From Stenomitos rutilans HA7619-LM2 (lineage in GTDB: Bacteria > Cyanobacteriota > Cyanobacteriia > Leptolyngbyales > Leptolyngbyaceae): DNA of 64,000 nucleotides. The stretch lies in assembly GCA_019358945.1 (NCBI GenBank), contig JAHHIE010000032.1:1-64000 (forward strand). The letters run 5' to 3'. The position numbers were made by a program, and so were the translations under genes. Position 1 is the first letter of the stretch. Every line of letters starts with the position of its first letter. Below, in pieces: positions 28,112 through 37,108 of this stretch. Under the pieces are notes generated by a model that saw only the letters and a program-made list of their open reading frames with translations, had not been told where the DNA came from and made no database searches.

Positions 28112-28624
28112 CTACACGGCTGAGTCAGGCGCAGACCTTTTGTCTTGGGCGACAATGAGGCGCTGCAACTCCAACACCCGCGCCCCATAAAGCTGATCAG
28201 CCATTTTAGAAGCTCTGGATTCTGCTTCACTCACTCGCCGCATCACATCCTCCCCGCCCAGTGGCGGTAGTGCTGCTACCTGCTGACGCACTTCTACCAC
28301 AATGGCTTGAAGTTGTTCTATAACCGACGCAAAGGCATCCGCTGTATCGTTTGCCACGCCTTCTAACTCGTCCCATTGTTGCACTCGTTCTGATAGATCT
28401 TTGTAACGACAGAACCCCATTGCAAAGCCCAAAAGGGGATTATCAAGGTCTATCAACATCATTAATCGCTCTTGCAATTCCCGCTTCATCTGATACCGTC
28501 TCGTCTCGAAATAATAGAATTTAACCAACTCCGAGTCATGACCGAGAAGCGCTTCTGCTTGAGCGTCCCTGAAGCGATTTCGCTCAAAAATCAGGTCTCT
28601 GTATTCCCTTCTAAGCTGATCCAT
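28112..28624 (-). CDS. Hypothetical helical protein
   Basis: The 170-residue, charged, mostly helical protein has likely coiled-coil segments (residues 1-55 and 90-160: ASVIEQLQAIVVEVRQQVAA). There is no signal peptide or membrane segment. It lies 91 bases upstream of the DUF4240 gene on the same strand, so the two could be co-transcribed. The family is not recognised. Confidence 0.6.
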   Translation of the reverse strand: MDQLRREYRDLIFERNRFRDAQAEALLGHDSELVKFYYFETRRYQMKRELQERLMMLIDLDNPLLGFAMGFCRYKDLSERVQQWDELEGVANDTADAFASVIEQLQAIVVEVRQQVAALPPLGGEDVMRRVSEAESRASKMADQLYGARVLELQRLIVAQDKRSAPDSAV

Positions 28625-28815
28625 CCTGCCCTCTCAGTGCAGCTCTAAAATCTCATGAGTCAGGAAGCATTAGCAGCCAGCAGTAAACCGCATCCTCGAT
28701 GCACTGTCGGCAACCTGCTACTGCAGTCATTAGCCATCTAACGTTGAGCCAGAAGTCCTAGACTTGGCTTCACAGGCAAACTCCCAAAGCCTTACACACA
28801 GCTTAGTCCCCGTCC

Positions 28816-29037
28816 CTAGGAGCTCTCCTGCTGCCATGCATCGAGTTGCTCACGCGTCACCAACCCTTTGGCGATCAGAGCATCCTCGATCAGATTGCTG
28901 GCCATCTGAGACTCCGTTCGCCGCTCTTGCCTGGTTAGAGTGGCGAAGATTTCTGCCACCTTGGGCTCAAGATAGGTCGTAACTTTGTACCGTTTAGTGG
29001 GCACGGAGTTCTGTGTCGTTAGTAATTCACCCATCAT
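28816..29037 (-). CDS. Ribbon-helix-helix DNA-binding protein
   Basis: The 73-residue protein has the ribbon-helix-helix layout: a beta strand (KRYKVTTYLEPKVAEIF) followed by two helices (RTESQMASNLIEDALI). Such proteins repress their own promoters, act as antitoxins, or bind plasmid centromeres. No toxin partner is directly downstream. It starts at ATG 29037 or the next codon. Confidence 0.75.
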   Translation of the reverse strand: MMGELLTTQNSVPTKRYKVTTYLEPKVAEIFATLTRQERRTESQMASNLIEDALIAKGLVTREQLDAWQQESS

Positions 29038-29357
29038 CTTACTCCTAACGTGCGTGCTAAACGCTTATGACGTGCTAAACGCTAGTCACTTGGTACGTAC
29101 TATATTACACCGTCCGTACCCAATCCGCCTAAAAACTGCTGCCCGCGACATAGAGACTGGGGCAGCATTTTCTGAGCAGCATTTCTGCTGAACTTTTGCA
29201 AAAAAGGGTGCTATTAGCCAGTTGAACCGCTTCCTGCTGATTCGGGTAGCACTCCCAAACCCGGATCACCAAAAGTAGAAAAGAACCTGAACTTTGGGAG
29301 AAAGGGGCAATCACCTCCAATGCTGAAACACCAGCGACGATTGCCCCTACAAGGGCG

Positions 29358-31484
29358 TTAAGCGGCAGGATCGTCTCCTAGAAACTTTCGGAGTTCCTGT
29401 AACTCTTCCGCACTCAGTTGAGACAGATTGTCCTTGACCCGCGACAAGCGATCACCTTGCGCTGGCGATGGCGTCTGCTCGCTGAACCAAGGGAACAACT
29501 TCCGCATCGCTTTGTTGATGGGCCGGTTTTTCTCGGTCAGTGAGACTCGTTCATACATCTGCTGCATCGTCTTGACCGTGAAGCCCATACCATGGGCTAA
29601 AGACCCTAACTCGGCATAAGAGAGTTCCATCTGGAAGGCCCAGGTCGCCCACATGTAGCGGAAGGTATGCGGCGTAATGCGCTTACCCAGAATGCGATAG
29701 GAGTTACGAGCAAACAATTCAGACATTTGCACATCGGTCAACGGTGCTCCAGATCTAGGATTGAGGAACAAATAGCTCGATACCCACACCTCAGACTTTC
29801 CCTCTTGGATGACCACGGGGGTGTGCTCAGAAGCAAATGCCGCTCGCCCCTGACTCAACCATCTGCCGTAGCTGCCTCGGAGCTTAGCATCCCACCAAGC
29901 ATAGCGCTGCCCCTCGCGGAAGTGACCCACATACCATTGCCCACATAAATACCGTTCGATGTAGTCATACAGGCAATGGCCGTCTTCAAACACAATATTG
30001 TCAATCACACCCGCCCGCTTGCCGTGATACCGGTGGGTCTTGTATTTGCACTTTTCCCTTACCCAAACGCCCTGGTCGTAAAACTGCCCATCATAGTGAT
30101 AGACCTTGTAGAGATAGTTGTCTGCCAGTGACCCGTCGCGCCGTCGTTTTTCACGGCTCCAGTCCGGGGGTAAGGGCCAATATAAGCCATCAAGGGGGAC
30201 GGTTTCGGGACGTTCTAGCGGACAACTGAGGGCAATACGGTAGGTGCGCGGCTCCTGTTGGCGACCTGGCGGTAGTAACCCGACATCAACAAACAGCAAG
30301 TAAAGCAGATGACTCTTGGCGATCGTGTGCCCCTTACAGAAATCCCCGGTGCTGTGGCGGGGACGGCACTCCAAGCGCAGGATCTCAATCAGCTGAGACT
30401 GAACGTATTCCAGTACTGTTTGTCCAGCCAAGGGTTCAGGCCACTTGCGGGCTTGATTCGCGACATAGCGGCGGTCCTTCTCCCAAACCTTCACCGCTTT
30501 TTGCTCTTTGTCCATGAGCTTGAGGAGCGTGCGAATGATGGGAATGACTTTGTAGTCCTCCTTCTGTTCGACTTCTGAAGCATACAAAAACTTTGCCAGC
30601 ATCAGCAGAGCAGCCAGTTTGAGCAGGCGAGTGCGGGGGCTATCTGCCTTTTGCTTCGTCCGCAAGAACTCAAAGTAGCGATTGACACGGGCTTCTAACT
30701 CTCGCTGAGCCTTCTTCCAAACCGTTTTACAGTCCTTGACTGACAGCCCTTCCAAGTCATCCTGGGTGATTTTAGGAATGAGATGCTCCAAGGTTAAGTC
30801 GTGCGGGTTTAAGGCTGGGTTGTCGTGATAAAGATCCCACCCAAGCCACAAGTGTATGCCACTGTCATAGCCTGAAGCGGTTGATGCTTCCAGTTCATCA
30901 AAGCTGCGATCCAAATTATCAGGGTCAGACATGAAGAAACCAAGCGCCTCTAATTGCTGTTGCAAGGTGGGAGACATATCCTTCGCTTGAATCCGATACT
31001 TGAGTTGTTTGCCCTTTTCATCCATGAGGGAAAACTCTCTCCAATCCCCTCGCCCCTGCCGCATTTTCGGGCGACATTCATCCGGCGAGCGACGATTGAG
31101 CACCGCATTACCGGGGAACCAGGTCTCTGTCTCGATCAAGGTCAGCACGGATCGCAACCGCGCGCCGTAGGTAGAGCGAGAAGACTGGGGCGCATCGGCT
31201 AGATTAAAGCCTTTTTCCAAGGCCTCTGGAAATTGCAGCAAGACCTTGACTGGCAGAGTGGCTGCAAAAGCGTCGGCTGCAAGCTTTTCAGCCGCTGTCA
31301 ACCTGGCTGCGTAATCAGCACGCTTCCAGCCCAAGCCAGGCAAAATATAGCGGTAGTACGCCGTCATCAGTTCATTGAGCAAGCGCTCGCGCTGGTCACG
31401 CTCATGCTTGTTTTTTGGAGCAGAGAGATTAACTTTCTCGACGAGAGCGGTAACAACTTCCGCCAAGTTTCTTGGACAATTCAT
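29358..31484 (-). CDS. Large tyrosine recombinase-like integrase
   Basis: This 708-residue protein has a long, helical N-terminal part (about 1-500) of no recognised family. The C-terminal region has tyrosine recombinase features: ITPHTFRYMWATWAF with the HxxR box (about residue 610), GSLAHGMGF where the second His/Trp box is expected, and MQQMYERVS with a candidate nucleophile tyrosine (about 645). The first catalytic arginine is harder to place; VWVSSYLFLNPRSGAPL precedes the box. The length is about twice that of a standard integrase. It may catalyse plasmid integration, dimer resolution or telomere-like processing. The catalytic assignment is moderately sure; the N-terminal role is unknown. 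Confidence 0.75.
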   Translation of the reverse strand: MNCPRNLAEVVTALVEKVNLSAPKNKHERDQRERLLNELMTAYYRYILPGLGWKRADYAARLTAAEKLAADAFAATLPVKVLLQFPEALEKGFNLADAPQSSRSTYGARLRSVLTLIETETWFPGNAVLNRRSPDECRPKMRQGRGDWREFSLMDEKGKQLKYRIQAKDMSPTLQQQLEALGFFMSDPDNLDRSFDELEASTASGYDSGIHLWLGWDLYHDNPALNPHDLTLEHLIPKITQDDLEGLSVKDCKTVWKKAQRELEARVNRYFEFLRTKQKADSPRTRLLKLAALLMLAKFLYASEVEQKEDYKVIPIIRTLLKLMDKEQKAVKVWEKDRRYVANQARKWPEPLAGQTVLEYVQSQLIEILRLECRPRHSTGDFCKGHTIAKSHLLYLLFVDVGLLPPGRQQEPRTYRIALSCPLERPETVPLDGLYWPLPPDWSREKRRRDGSLADNYLYKVYHYDGQFYDQGVWVREKCKYKTHRYHGKRAGVIDNIVFEDGHCLYDYIERYLCGQWYVGHFREGQRYAWWDAKLRGSYGRWLSQGRAAFASEHTPVVIQEGKSEVWVSSYLFLNPRSGAPLTDVQMSELFARNSYRILGKRITPHTFRYMWATWAFQMELSYAELGSLAHGMGFTVKTMQQMYERVSLTEKNRPINKAMRKLFPWFSEQTPSPAQGDRLSRVKDNLSQLSAEELQELRKFLGDDPAA

Positions 31485-31864
31485 GATTCAGATTCCTCTT
31501 AGAAAAAATAAAGATGTGGAAAGCATGTACAGGGTTAACCCAGCGATTCATTCAGCAATCAAATAAGGGCTAGAATAGGCAACAGCTAGCATTACGGGAA
31601 TTAGGAAGTGAGCCTTCCTTTTATTGAAAAAACTTAGAAAAAGCATGGTTACATGACCTATCCATGTTGTTAAAGCGGTTGGTCTTATGAAGAGCTGAAA
31701 AGCTGTTAGAAAGCGGCTTTTAATGCTTTTTGGATTGCTCAAGTTAATAAAAAAACCACTCAGTTTCAATAAAGCGGCGCTATGCAATAAAAGCTGCGCT
31801 GGTGCAGATTCAGCTTTATTGAAACCGGGTAAAACTTGCTTTCGTAGCCGTTTGCTGAGGTGAC
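31485..31864. other. Intergenic region, no convincing gene
   Basis: A minus-strand open frame of 106 codons (31548-31868) overlaps the RHH-like gene end by 4 bases but has no domain-like sequence, only hydrophobic patches. It is left unannotated. Confidence 0.35.
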
Positions 31865-32143
31865 TCATAGCTCTACCTCTTGTGTAAGAGGCAAAGCCTC
31901 TAAGTCAGCCACTGTTAGAAGTTTTCGTCCAATGCGCTCAACTAATTCGCTGCGCGAAAGTTGCATGGCTGCACTCAATTCGTCGAGACCTCGGACCGCC
32001 GTTGGAGTGAGCGCTACTGTCGTCGGTTGCTTGAGTTCGTCGTAGAGTTCGGGGCAGCCACGGCGTGATTTAACACCCTTAACAGCGCGTTTTCGCTGAT
32101 GTGATTGGCGCGGTTTGTGAGCTTTGGAACGATTGCTTACCAT
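31865..32143 (-). CDS. Small RHH-like DNA-binding protein
   Basis: The 92-residue protein has a very basic N-terminus (many K/R/H/S). A ribbon-helix-helix-like core follows: TTVALTPTAVRGLDELSAAM, then SRSELVERIGRKLL. It probably binds DNA as a dimer; the basic tail could add non-specific affinity. It lies between the terminator at 32171-32201 and the large recombinase gene on the same strand. Confidence 0.7.
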   Translation of the reverse strand: MVSNRSKAHKPRQSHQRKRAVKGVKSRRGCPELYDELKQPTTVALTPTAVRGLDELSAAMQLSRSELVERIGRKLLTVADLEALPLTQEVEL

Positions 32144-32159
32144 GAGACCTCCCGGATAA

Positions 32160-32206
32160 AAAACAAAAAAAGGGAGGCCAAGCTTTATAAGCTTGGCCTC
32201 CCTACG
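32160..32206 (-). terminator. Strong intrinsic terminator (minus strand)
   Basis: GGGAGGCCAAGCTT and its perfect inverse form 14-bp arms around a 3-base loop. On the minus strand the hairpin is followed by TTTTTTTGTTTTTT. It would end transcription coming from the gene at 32724-33347, just before the RHH-like gene at 31865-32143 begins. Confidence 0.88.
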
Positions 32207-32723
32207 AGGGTTAACCCAATAAATTTTAGGTGGCTGACAGACGTAGCTAATTCAGCATTAACTAGTCACATACCTGTCAGTCTAGAATAGCAATCATTTC
32301 GTCAAGTAATGACAGTCTAATTACATAGAGTGTCATGAGTTTTGATGACATTCAAACCAGATGTCTCCTTTTTTCCACTTTAGTAGAACTTATCAATGGC
32401 TGTTTACGAATATCTAATCTGCTTAATGCACGCCCAGATTGCCATCCTTCTTGATGGTTTATGGTGTCTTGATCACCGCTCAACTCTTGTCAGGTAAATC
32501 ATTCTGGTGGAAAATCGATTGCTGAAGCTGCTTCTTAGAGGAGGTTCTAGGAGATGTGATACTTAATTTCTAGGAGCGGTTCCATACTCCGACTAGGGAA
32601 GGCTGAAGAGATTAGGCCGGATAAGGACGTGTCCTTGAATGCAAGCGTAATTGCCTGATGCGTCGCTGACAAAGTTGGATGTGGCTTAGTATATTTCAAC
32701 TCCATTACCCACCCATGCTATCG
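32207..32723. other. Intergenic region with repeated TGACA/TGTCA motifs
   Basis: No gene seen. Between about 32231 and 32352, TGACA or its complement TGTCA occurs five times, in both orientations, upstream of the terminator and RHH-like gene. These may be binding sites. Confidence 0.4.
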
Positions 32724-33347
32724 TCATTCCATGGGTGAACCATCGTCAGGAAGCGCGCTTCTGGACACGAGACAACTTACGGCCCACTTACTGCGAAGCT
32801 CTAGAAAGACTACTCCACCATCATCATCAACATACAGAGAGATCGCTTCTTGTGGTGGAACCGGTAAGTCAACGACAAGCTTACCATTCTGTTTTAAGAG
32901 TACCAATTCGTGTCCAAGGTTGGATGTTGCTACTAGCGCTGGGACGGGATCCGCTACGGCACGAATCTCCAGCCTTACCTCAAACTCTTCACCCGCAGTT
33001 AAAACCTGTTCGGCATCTTCTTCGGAATCTGCAAGATTAAACGGTTGAGACTTAACCTGTGTCCTTAAGACCTCAATTTCCCCCTGAGCACCCTCCAATG
33101 TAGACCGAGAAGACTCTGGGAGTGTTTCAATCCACTCGCTCCTATTTTCTAGAGGGATATGCACTAATTCCTGTAATAGAGTTATTAACTGTCTTTGCTG
33201 CGATTCGGTCATTCGCCGCCTATCCAGTTGCTGAGCATACGCCGTCACCTCTGTGGCTAAATACTCAGGAATACGGATATTGACAGTCTTACTATTACTC
33301 CATTTGGATTTTCGACCCGCTCCAGTTCTGGCTCCACCCTTAGACAT
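32724..33347 (-). CDS. Cyanobacterial DNA-binding-type protein with GARTGAGRK start
   Basis: From ATG 33347 the protein is about 207 residues and begins MSKGGARTGAGRKSKW. It then has a ribbon-helix-helix-like strand and helix (KTVNIRIPEYLATEVTAYAQ), a glutamine-rich helix and an acidic C-terminal beta-rich domain (EEFEVRLEIRAVADPVPAL, then DDDGGVVFLELRS). Many cyanobacterial proteins share this N-terminus, and it is taken as DNA-binding. The eight residues upstream (to 33371) are probably not translated. The role is likely regulatory; the target is unknown. Confidence 0.68.
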   Translation of the reverse strand: MSKGGARTGAGRKSKWSNSKTVNIRIPEYLATEVTAYAQQLDRRRMTESQQRQLITLLQELVHIPLENRSEWIETLPESSRSTLEGAQGEIEVLRTQVKSQPFNLADSEEDAEQVLTAGEEFEVRLEIRAVADPVPALVATSNLGHELVLLKQNGKLVVDLPVPPQEAISLYVDDDGGVVFLELRSKWAVSCLVSRSALPDDGSPME

Positions 33348-33371
33348 TCTCTGAATTTGATACAAAATCAA

Positions 33372-34071
33372 TACAGCTATATTAGCCTGATTTCGGGGTT
33401 TCTAGTAGATTTTTTCAGAATTCTGCACCAAATTCAAAAAAAGCTGATACCCTTTTACTAGTATCGCTTTGGGGCTTGAAGACTATATACCCGCTCAATA
33501 ACGTCACTTGCCACTAACTTGCGCAAGCTGCTTTGACACTTTCAATAGTACGCGAGGTTGAAGATTCTATAGGAATTTTTGAGAGCTATGCGTACATCAA
33601 AGTTCTCTCTTAAGTCATAACCTTATCGATAGAGTGGGCTAGATAAGGCAAATCTCCTTAAAACTGCGTCAAACTCCAGGATCTACGCTTAGATCTCAAA
33701 TAGCCACTACAGCAAAGTTGCTGACCACAGCATCAGTCGCAGATGAACCACAAGTTTCCACGTTTGCACGTTACAGGAGGTAACTGGATGATGTAGAAAC
33801 CCTCTAAAAGTCAGAACCCCTACTGCTGGACACAGAAGGGGCAAAAGACTTTATTCATTTTAGATAGGATTTGGGGACGCTAACAGGCTCAGGAAAAGCA
33901 AAAGTTAGGTCGCCTAGATTTGCTATGCCAATTTTAGTGGCAATTTGTCAAATGGTGCAACCTCTTGGACAAATTGCTCTAGTTTTTGCATGGCTTCCTA
34001 TCCGCTGTTATTTCAGCCATAGGGAGTTAACTTGTGCATCGAAATTTTTATGAAGGTCGGGAGGTTTGCCC
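33372..34071. other. AT-rich intergenic region upstream of the replication gene
   Basis: About 700 bases without a gene, between a divergent regulator and the primase-like gene. A plasmid origin could lie here, but no clear iterons were found. Confidence 0.35.
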
Positions 34072-35916
34072 ATGCAGCTAGCTCCTGACAAACGGGCTAA
34101 GCGCTCACAGCGAAGCCCTCAATTCCAATCCGTGCAGGAGGCGAACACCTTCTTCGTCATCTTCTCCCACCGCTATGACTTCTTGTGGGCTGAGCACCCC
34201 GACCCAGGCAATCACCCTGACTGGAAGACCGAAAGCAAATATCTACTGAGCGATCGTCACCTGCAGCAGGGTAATTCTCTGTATGGTGTTCGCTTCGGCA
34301 AACTCACGCGATACTTGGTGCTAGACATCGATCGCCACAGTGCCTACCATCCCTGTAACGATCCATTTGCTATTCAACGAATGCTGGCGGCACTAGAAGT
34401 GATCGGACTGGTTGCTTACGTCGCAGTCACGAGTAGTTACAGTGGCGGACTGCACCTCTACTTTCCCTTTGCACAAGAGCAGAAGTCATGGGCAATCGCG
34501 CAAGTGGTCAGCACGTTACTAGCGCAGGCTGGGTTTAAGCTCATGCCAGGGCAGCTTGAAAGCTTTCCCAACCCCAGACCCTATACTGTCGGCACACCGA
34601 GCCTCTACAACGGGCACAGAGTGCCCTTACAAGCTGGTTCCTACTTGCTTAATGAGCACTGGGAACCGATCTACAGCGACCAAGCAGCGTTCGTTGAACA
34701 GTGGCGCTGGGCCGAACGCCGGAATGACTTGGACCACAAGACCATTGAGCGTGTGTTGAAACAGACGCAACGCCAGCAATACAAAGCCGTCAAAGGCGGC
34801 GGTCAGAAATTTCTCAACGATTTGCACATGGAAATCGAACTCGGCTGGACGGGGGCTGGTCAAACTAATCGGCTGCTCGGTCGGATTGCCATGCGTGAAT
34901 ATATCTTTGGTCACATCCAACGTGGTAGCGCACCTTTAACGGGACCAGCGCTCGTAGACGCGATCGTTGAAGTGGCGGTGGCACTACCTGGCTATGAAGA
35001 GTGGTGTCGGCACCGGCACGAGATCCATAAGCTTGCTGGATATTGGGCACGCGACATTGAGGCGACATCCAAATACTACCCCTACGACCCCAGTAAGCGG
35101 GTGGCTCCCTTGGCACCACAGTCTGAATTGGAGCCAGTCAACAACATTGTGTCCTTCAACCAGCAGCAAGCACTAGACGCGAAACGACGCATCAAAGCCG
35201 CGATCGCCACACTCCAAGCAGCAAACAACCTTCCCACTGGTGTGACCGCTAGAGCGGATGCGATTGTTGGGATCGCCCGGTGCAGTAAACAAACCCTCAA
35301 CAAGCACAAAGCGCTGTGGCACCCGGCGGAGCCTAATGAAACGACTGTACTAACCCTTGTAGAGCCAGCGACAGCGCCTTCAGAATCTACCTTACTGAAA
35401 ACGCCAGAACCTTTACCAGAAGCGGATGTACACCCATTACACCCTAATAAGCTTGTGCCGCATCCTGCTGCCCCTTCCGGGCAAGCAGAAAGGCATCAAG
35501 AAGCTGGGGGGGCTGGGGGGTTTTCCACAGGTCAAACCTCAAAACTTGCTTTCTCAGCTATAGAGCCACATGATTCAGTCTTCAAGCCAAAGGTTTTAAC
35601 TACAAGTCGAGCTGGTTTCTTGCCCACAGAGCAGACCATCGTAGTGGCACCTAGTGACTGTAACCAGCCACTCTCACCGTCTCAGAGCAGTAGTGCAGGG
35701 TGTTCAAGCCCTGTGATAGATGTTGCAACGAATATGATACCAGCGACCACTCAGGTTCAGACGGAGCAGCAACGCGAGCGACAGCGGCGACAGGAAGAGA
35801 CGCTTGCCAAAAATCAGAAGTGGTTAAAGTCAGGTGATCCAGTTCTAGAGAAGGAAGCCCAGTTATGGTTTCAGGCTCAGGTGGAAAGACAGAACACCGA
35901 CCGATCTGAGTCCTAG
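34072..35916 (+). CDS. Plasmid replication protein with primase-polymerase-like domain
   Basis: About 614 residues from ATG 34072. The ribosome site GGGAGG lies 7 bases before; a TTG 6 bases earlier also keeps the frame. The N-terminal 200 residues look like an archaeo-eukaryotic primase domain. RYLVLDIDRHS carries the acidic DxD metal site, SYSGGLHLYFPF the histidine motif, and GQLESFPNPR follows as in replication primases of this type. The middle is helical (TGAGQTNRLLGRIAMREYI). From about 430 onward a disordered, proline/serine-rich linker leads to a short coiled-coil tail. It would prime or initiate plasmid replication. The family assignment is from motifs; it is not obviously the DUF3854 CyRepA type. 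Confidence 0.75.
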   Translation: MQLAPDKRAKRSQRSPQFQSVQEANTFFVIFSHRYDFLWAEHPDPGNHPDWKTESKYLLSDRHLQQGNSLYGVRFGKLTRYLVLDIDRHSAYHPCNDPFAIQRMLAALEVIGLVAYVAVTSSYSGGLHLYFPFAQEQKSWAIAQVVSTLLAQAGFKLMPGQLESFPNPRPYTVGTPSLYNGHRVPLQAGSYLLNEHWEPIYSDQAAFVEQWRWAERRNDLDHKTIERVLKQTQRQQYKAVKGGGQKFLNDLHMEIELGWTGAGQTNRLLGRIAMREYIFGHIQRGSAPLTGPALVDAIVEVAVALPGYEEWCRHRHEIHKLAGYWARDIEATSKYYPYDPSKRVAPLAPQSELEPVNNIVSFNQQQALDAKRRIKAAIATLQAANNLPTGVTARADAIVGIARCSKQTLNKHKALWHPAEPNETTVLTLVEPATAPSESTLLKTPEPLPEADVHPLHPNKLVPHPAAPSGQAERHQEAGGAGGFSTGQTSKLAFSAIEPHDSVFKPKVLTTSRAGFLPTEQTIVVAPSDCNQPLSPSQSSSAGCSSPVIDVATNMIPATTQVQTEQQRERQRRQEETLAKNQKWLKSGDPVLEKEAQLWFQAQVERQNTDRSES

Positions 35917-36689
35917 ATTGTGTCTGGGTCTACGCCCATTGCCCGTAGCCGTTCTGCTAAGCGATCGGCTCGTTGTTGAGCCACTGTCTGACCTTCTGCA
36001 CCAGTCGGAATCACCTGCCCTGACTGGTCACACCAGCGGAGCCAGAGCCGGGTAACGCTGTCCTCAAACTGACCTTCCCACAGAGTCAAGCCAAGCCCAA
36101 TGGCTGCTAACCAAACCGACTGACCCACTGCGTTAAGGCCCTGAAATGGTGTCAGCTCGGTGTAGCCCTCTGCTGAGAAGCCCCAGACCCGAAGTAGTGC
36201 CCCATTCATTTCCTGTTGGCCTTGAATTTGTTGCAGTGGGTCAAACACCACGTAGTAGGGTATGTGGATTTGGGCATACAGGTCTTTCTTTGCGATCGTC
36301 TTGCCCTTCTGTTGTGATTTGCGGCTCAACGTCAACTCGTCGCCTTCCTGGTTCGAGACGATTTCAAGGCAAACGTCTGGCAGCTTCCCAATTTCCCAGG
36401 TCAGGTACGAACGGTTCTGTTTTTGCAAGAAGTCGTCGGGACGCTGGACTCCCAAACTCAACATGACATCGGGGACCACTGGATCACCCTTGAGTTTGTA
36501 GAACAGTCCCACGTTGGCGTCAGCAAAGAAAGGAGCAGGCAGCGCTTTCGCACTGTAAAGCGGCTCGACCAGTAGCCGTTGTTGTTGCGCCGATTGCAAA
36601 TTGTCCACAGGGGTGTCGTCCTCAAGCACCAGGTGATCAATGTTGGGGGCGACGATTGCTTCGCTGTCTAGGAGCTGCTGCGGAGTCAT
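35913..36689 (-). CDS. Uma2-family (DUF820) putative endonuclease
   Basis: The 258-residue protein has the Uma2 core: VPDVMLSLGVQRPDD with the catalytic Asp of a PD-(D/E)xK fold, PDVCLEIVSNQEGDE with the Glu, and a lysine-rich strand plus YYVVFDP. The tail from residue about 225 is coiled-coil. The family is greatly expanded in cyanobacteria and is presumed to be nuclease-like, with an unknown substrate. Its stop codon overlaps the end of the convergent primase-like gene by 4 bases. Confidence 0.88.
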   Translation of the reverse strand: MTPQQLLDSEAIVAPNIDHLVLEDDTPVDNLQSAQQQRLLVEPLYSAKALPAPFFADANVGLFYKLKGDPVVPDVMLSLGVQRPDDFLQKQNRSYLTWEIGKLPDVCLEIVSNQEGDELTLSRKSQQKGKTIAKKDLYAQIHIPYYVVFDPLQQIQGQQEMNGALLRVWGFSAEGYTELTPFQGLNAVGQSVWLAAIGLGLTLWEGQFEDSVTRLWLRWCDQSGQVIPTGAEGQTVAQQRADRLAERLRAMGVDPDTI

Positions 36690-36752
36690 AGGCAGAACTG
36701 GAAAGACTTGTCACGATCGTACTCTGAACGGCAGGCGAACGTCTTGGCAAAG

Positions 36753-36962
36753 TTATTTATTTGCTTTGCCATTTAACTCTCCTGCTTCTTTCGCCTTCTC
36801 GATCTCTTGTTGGATCAGTGTCTCAACTAAGTTGCTCACAGAACGATTACGGCGTTCTGCTAACTGCTCGAGGTCTTCTTTTAACTCTGGGTCAATATAG
36901 GCAAAGACTTTTGCCTTGTTTGTGGCCACAGACCCCAGTCCTTCAGTCGTTTCAACATTCAT
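36753..36962 (-). CDS. Ribbon-helix-helix regulator
   Basis: The 69-residue protein has a clear RHH pattern: strand KAKVFAYIDPELKEDLEQL, turn RRNRSVSNLVETLI, then a charged helix. It is divergent from the membrane/ATPase operon starting at 37109. The symmetric site TAGCAC-N12-GTGCTA between them may be its operator. By family it would be a transcriptional repressor. Confidence 0.82.
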   Translation of the reverse strand: MNVETTEGLGSVATNKAKVFAYIDPELKEDLEQLAERRNRSVSNLVETLIQQEIEKAKEAGELNGKANK

Positions 36963-36999
36963 AAGGTTACACCCTTCGACATTTATAGTCTTTAAGTGG

Positions 37000-37023
37000 T
37001 AGCACTCTACTACTACTGTGCTA
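37000..37023. promoter_or_regulatory. Candidate operator between divergent RHH gene and operon
   Basis: TAGCAC and GTGCTA are inverted across 12 bases that hold CTACTACTACT. It lies 38 bases upstream of the RHH gene start and 85 bases before the operon start. RHH dimers bind such short symmetric sites; assignment is inferred. Confidence 0.5.
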
Positions 37024-37108
37024 GTATACTCCCCAGAGCAGAAACCGGACTGATTGGCAGCAGTACCCGCACTGTCTACGGACTCAAATATTCGTCAGAG
37101 GACAACCT

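Noticed and set aside
31548-31868. 106-codon minus-strand frame overlapping the RHH-like gene by 4 bases
   Set aside because: The overlap looks operon-like, but the sequence has no recognisable fold and there is no ribosome site.
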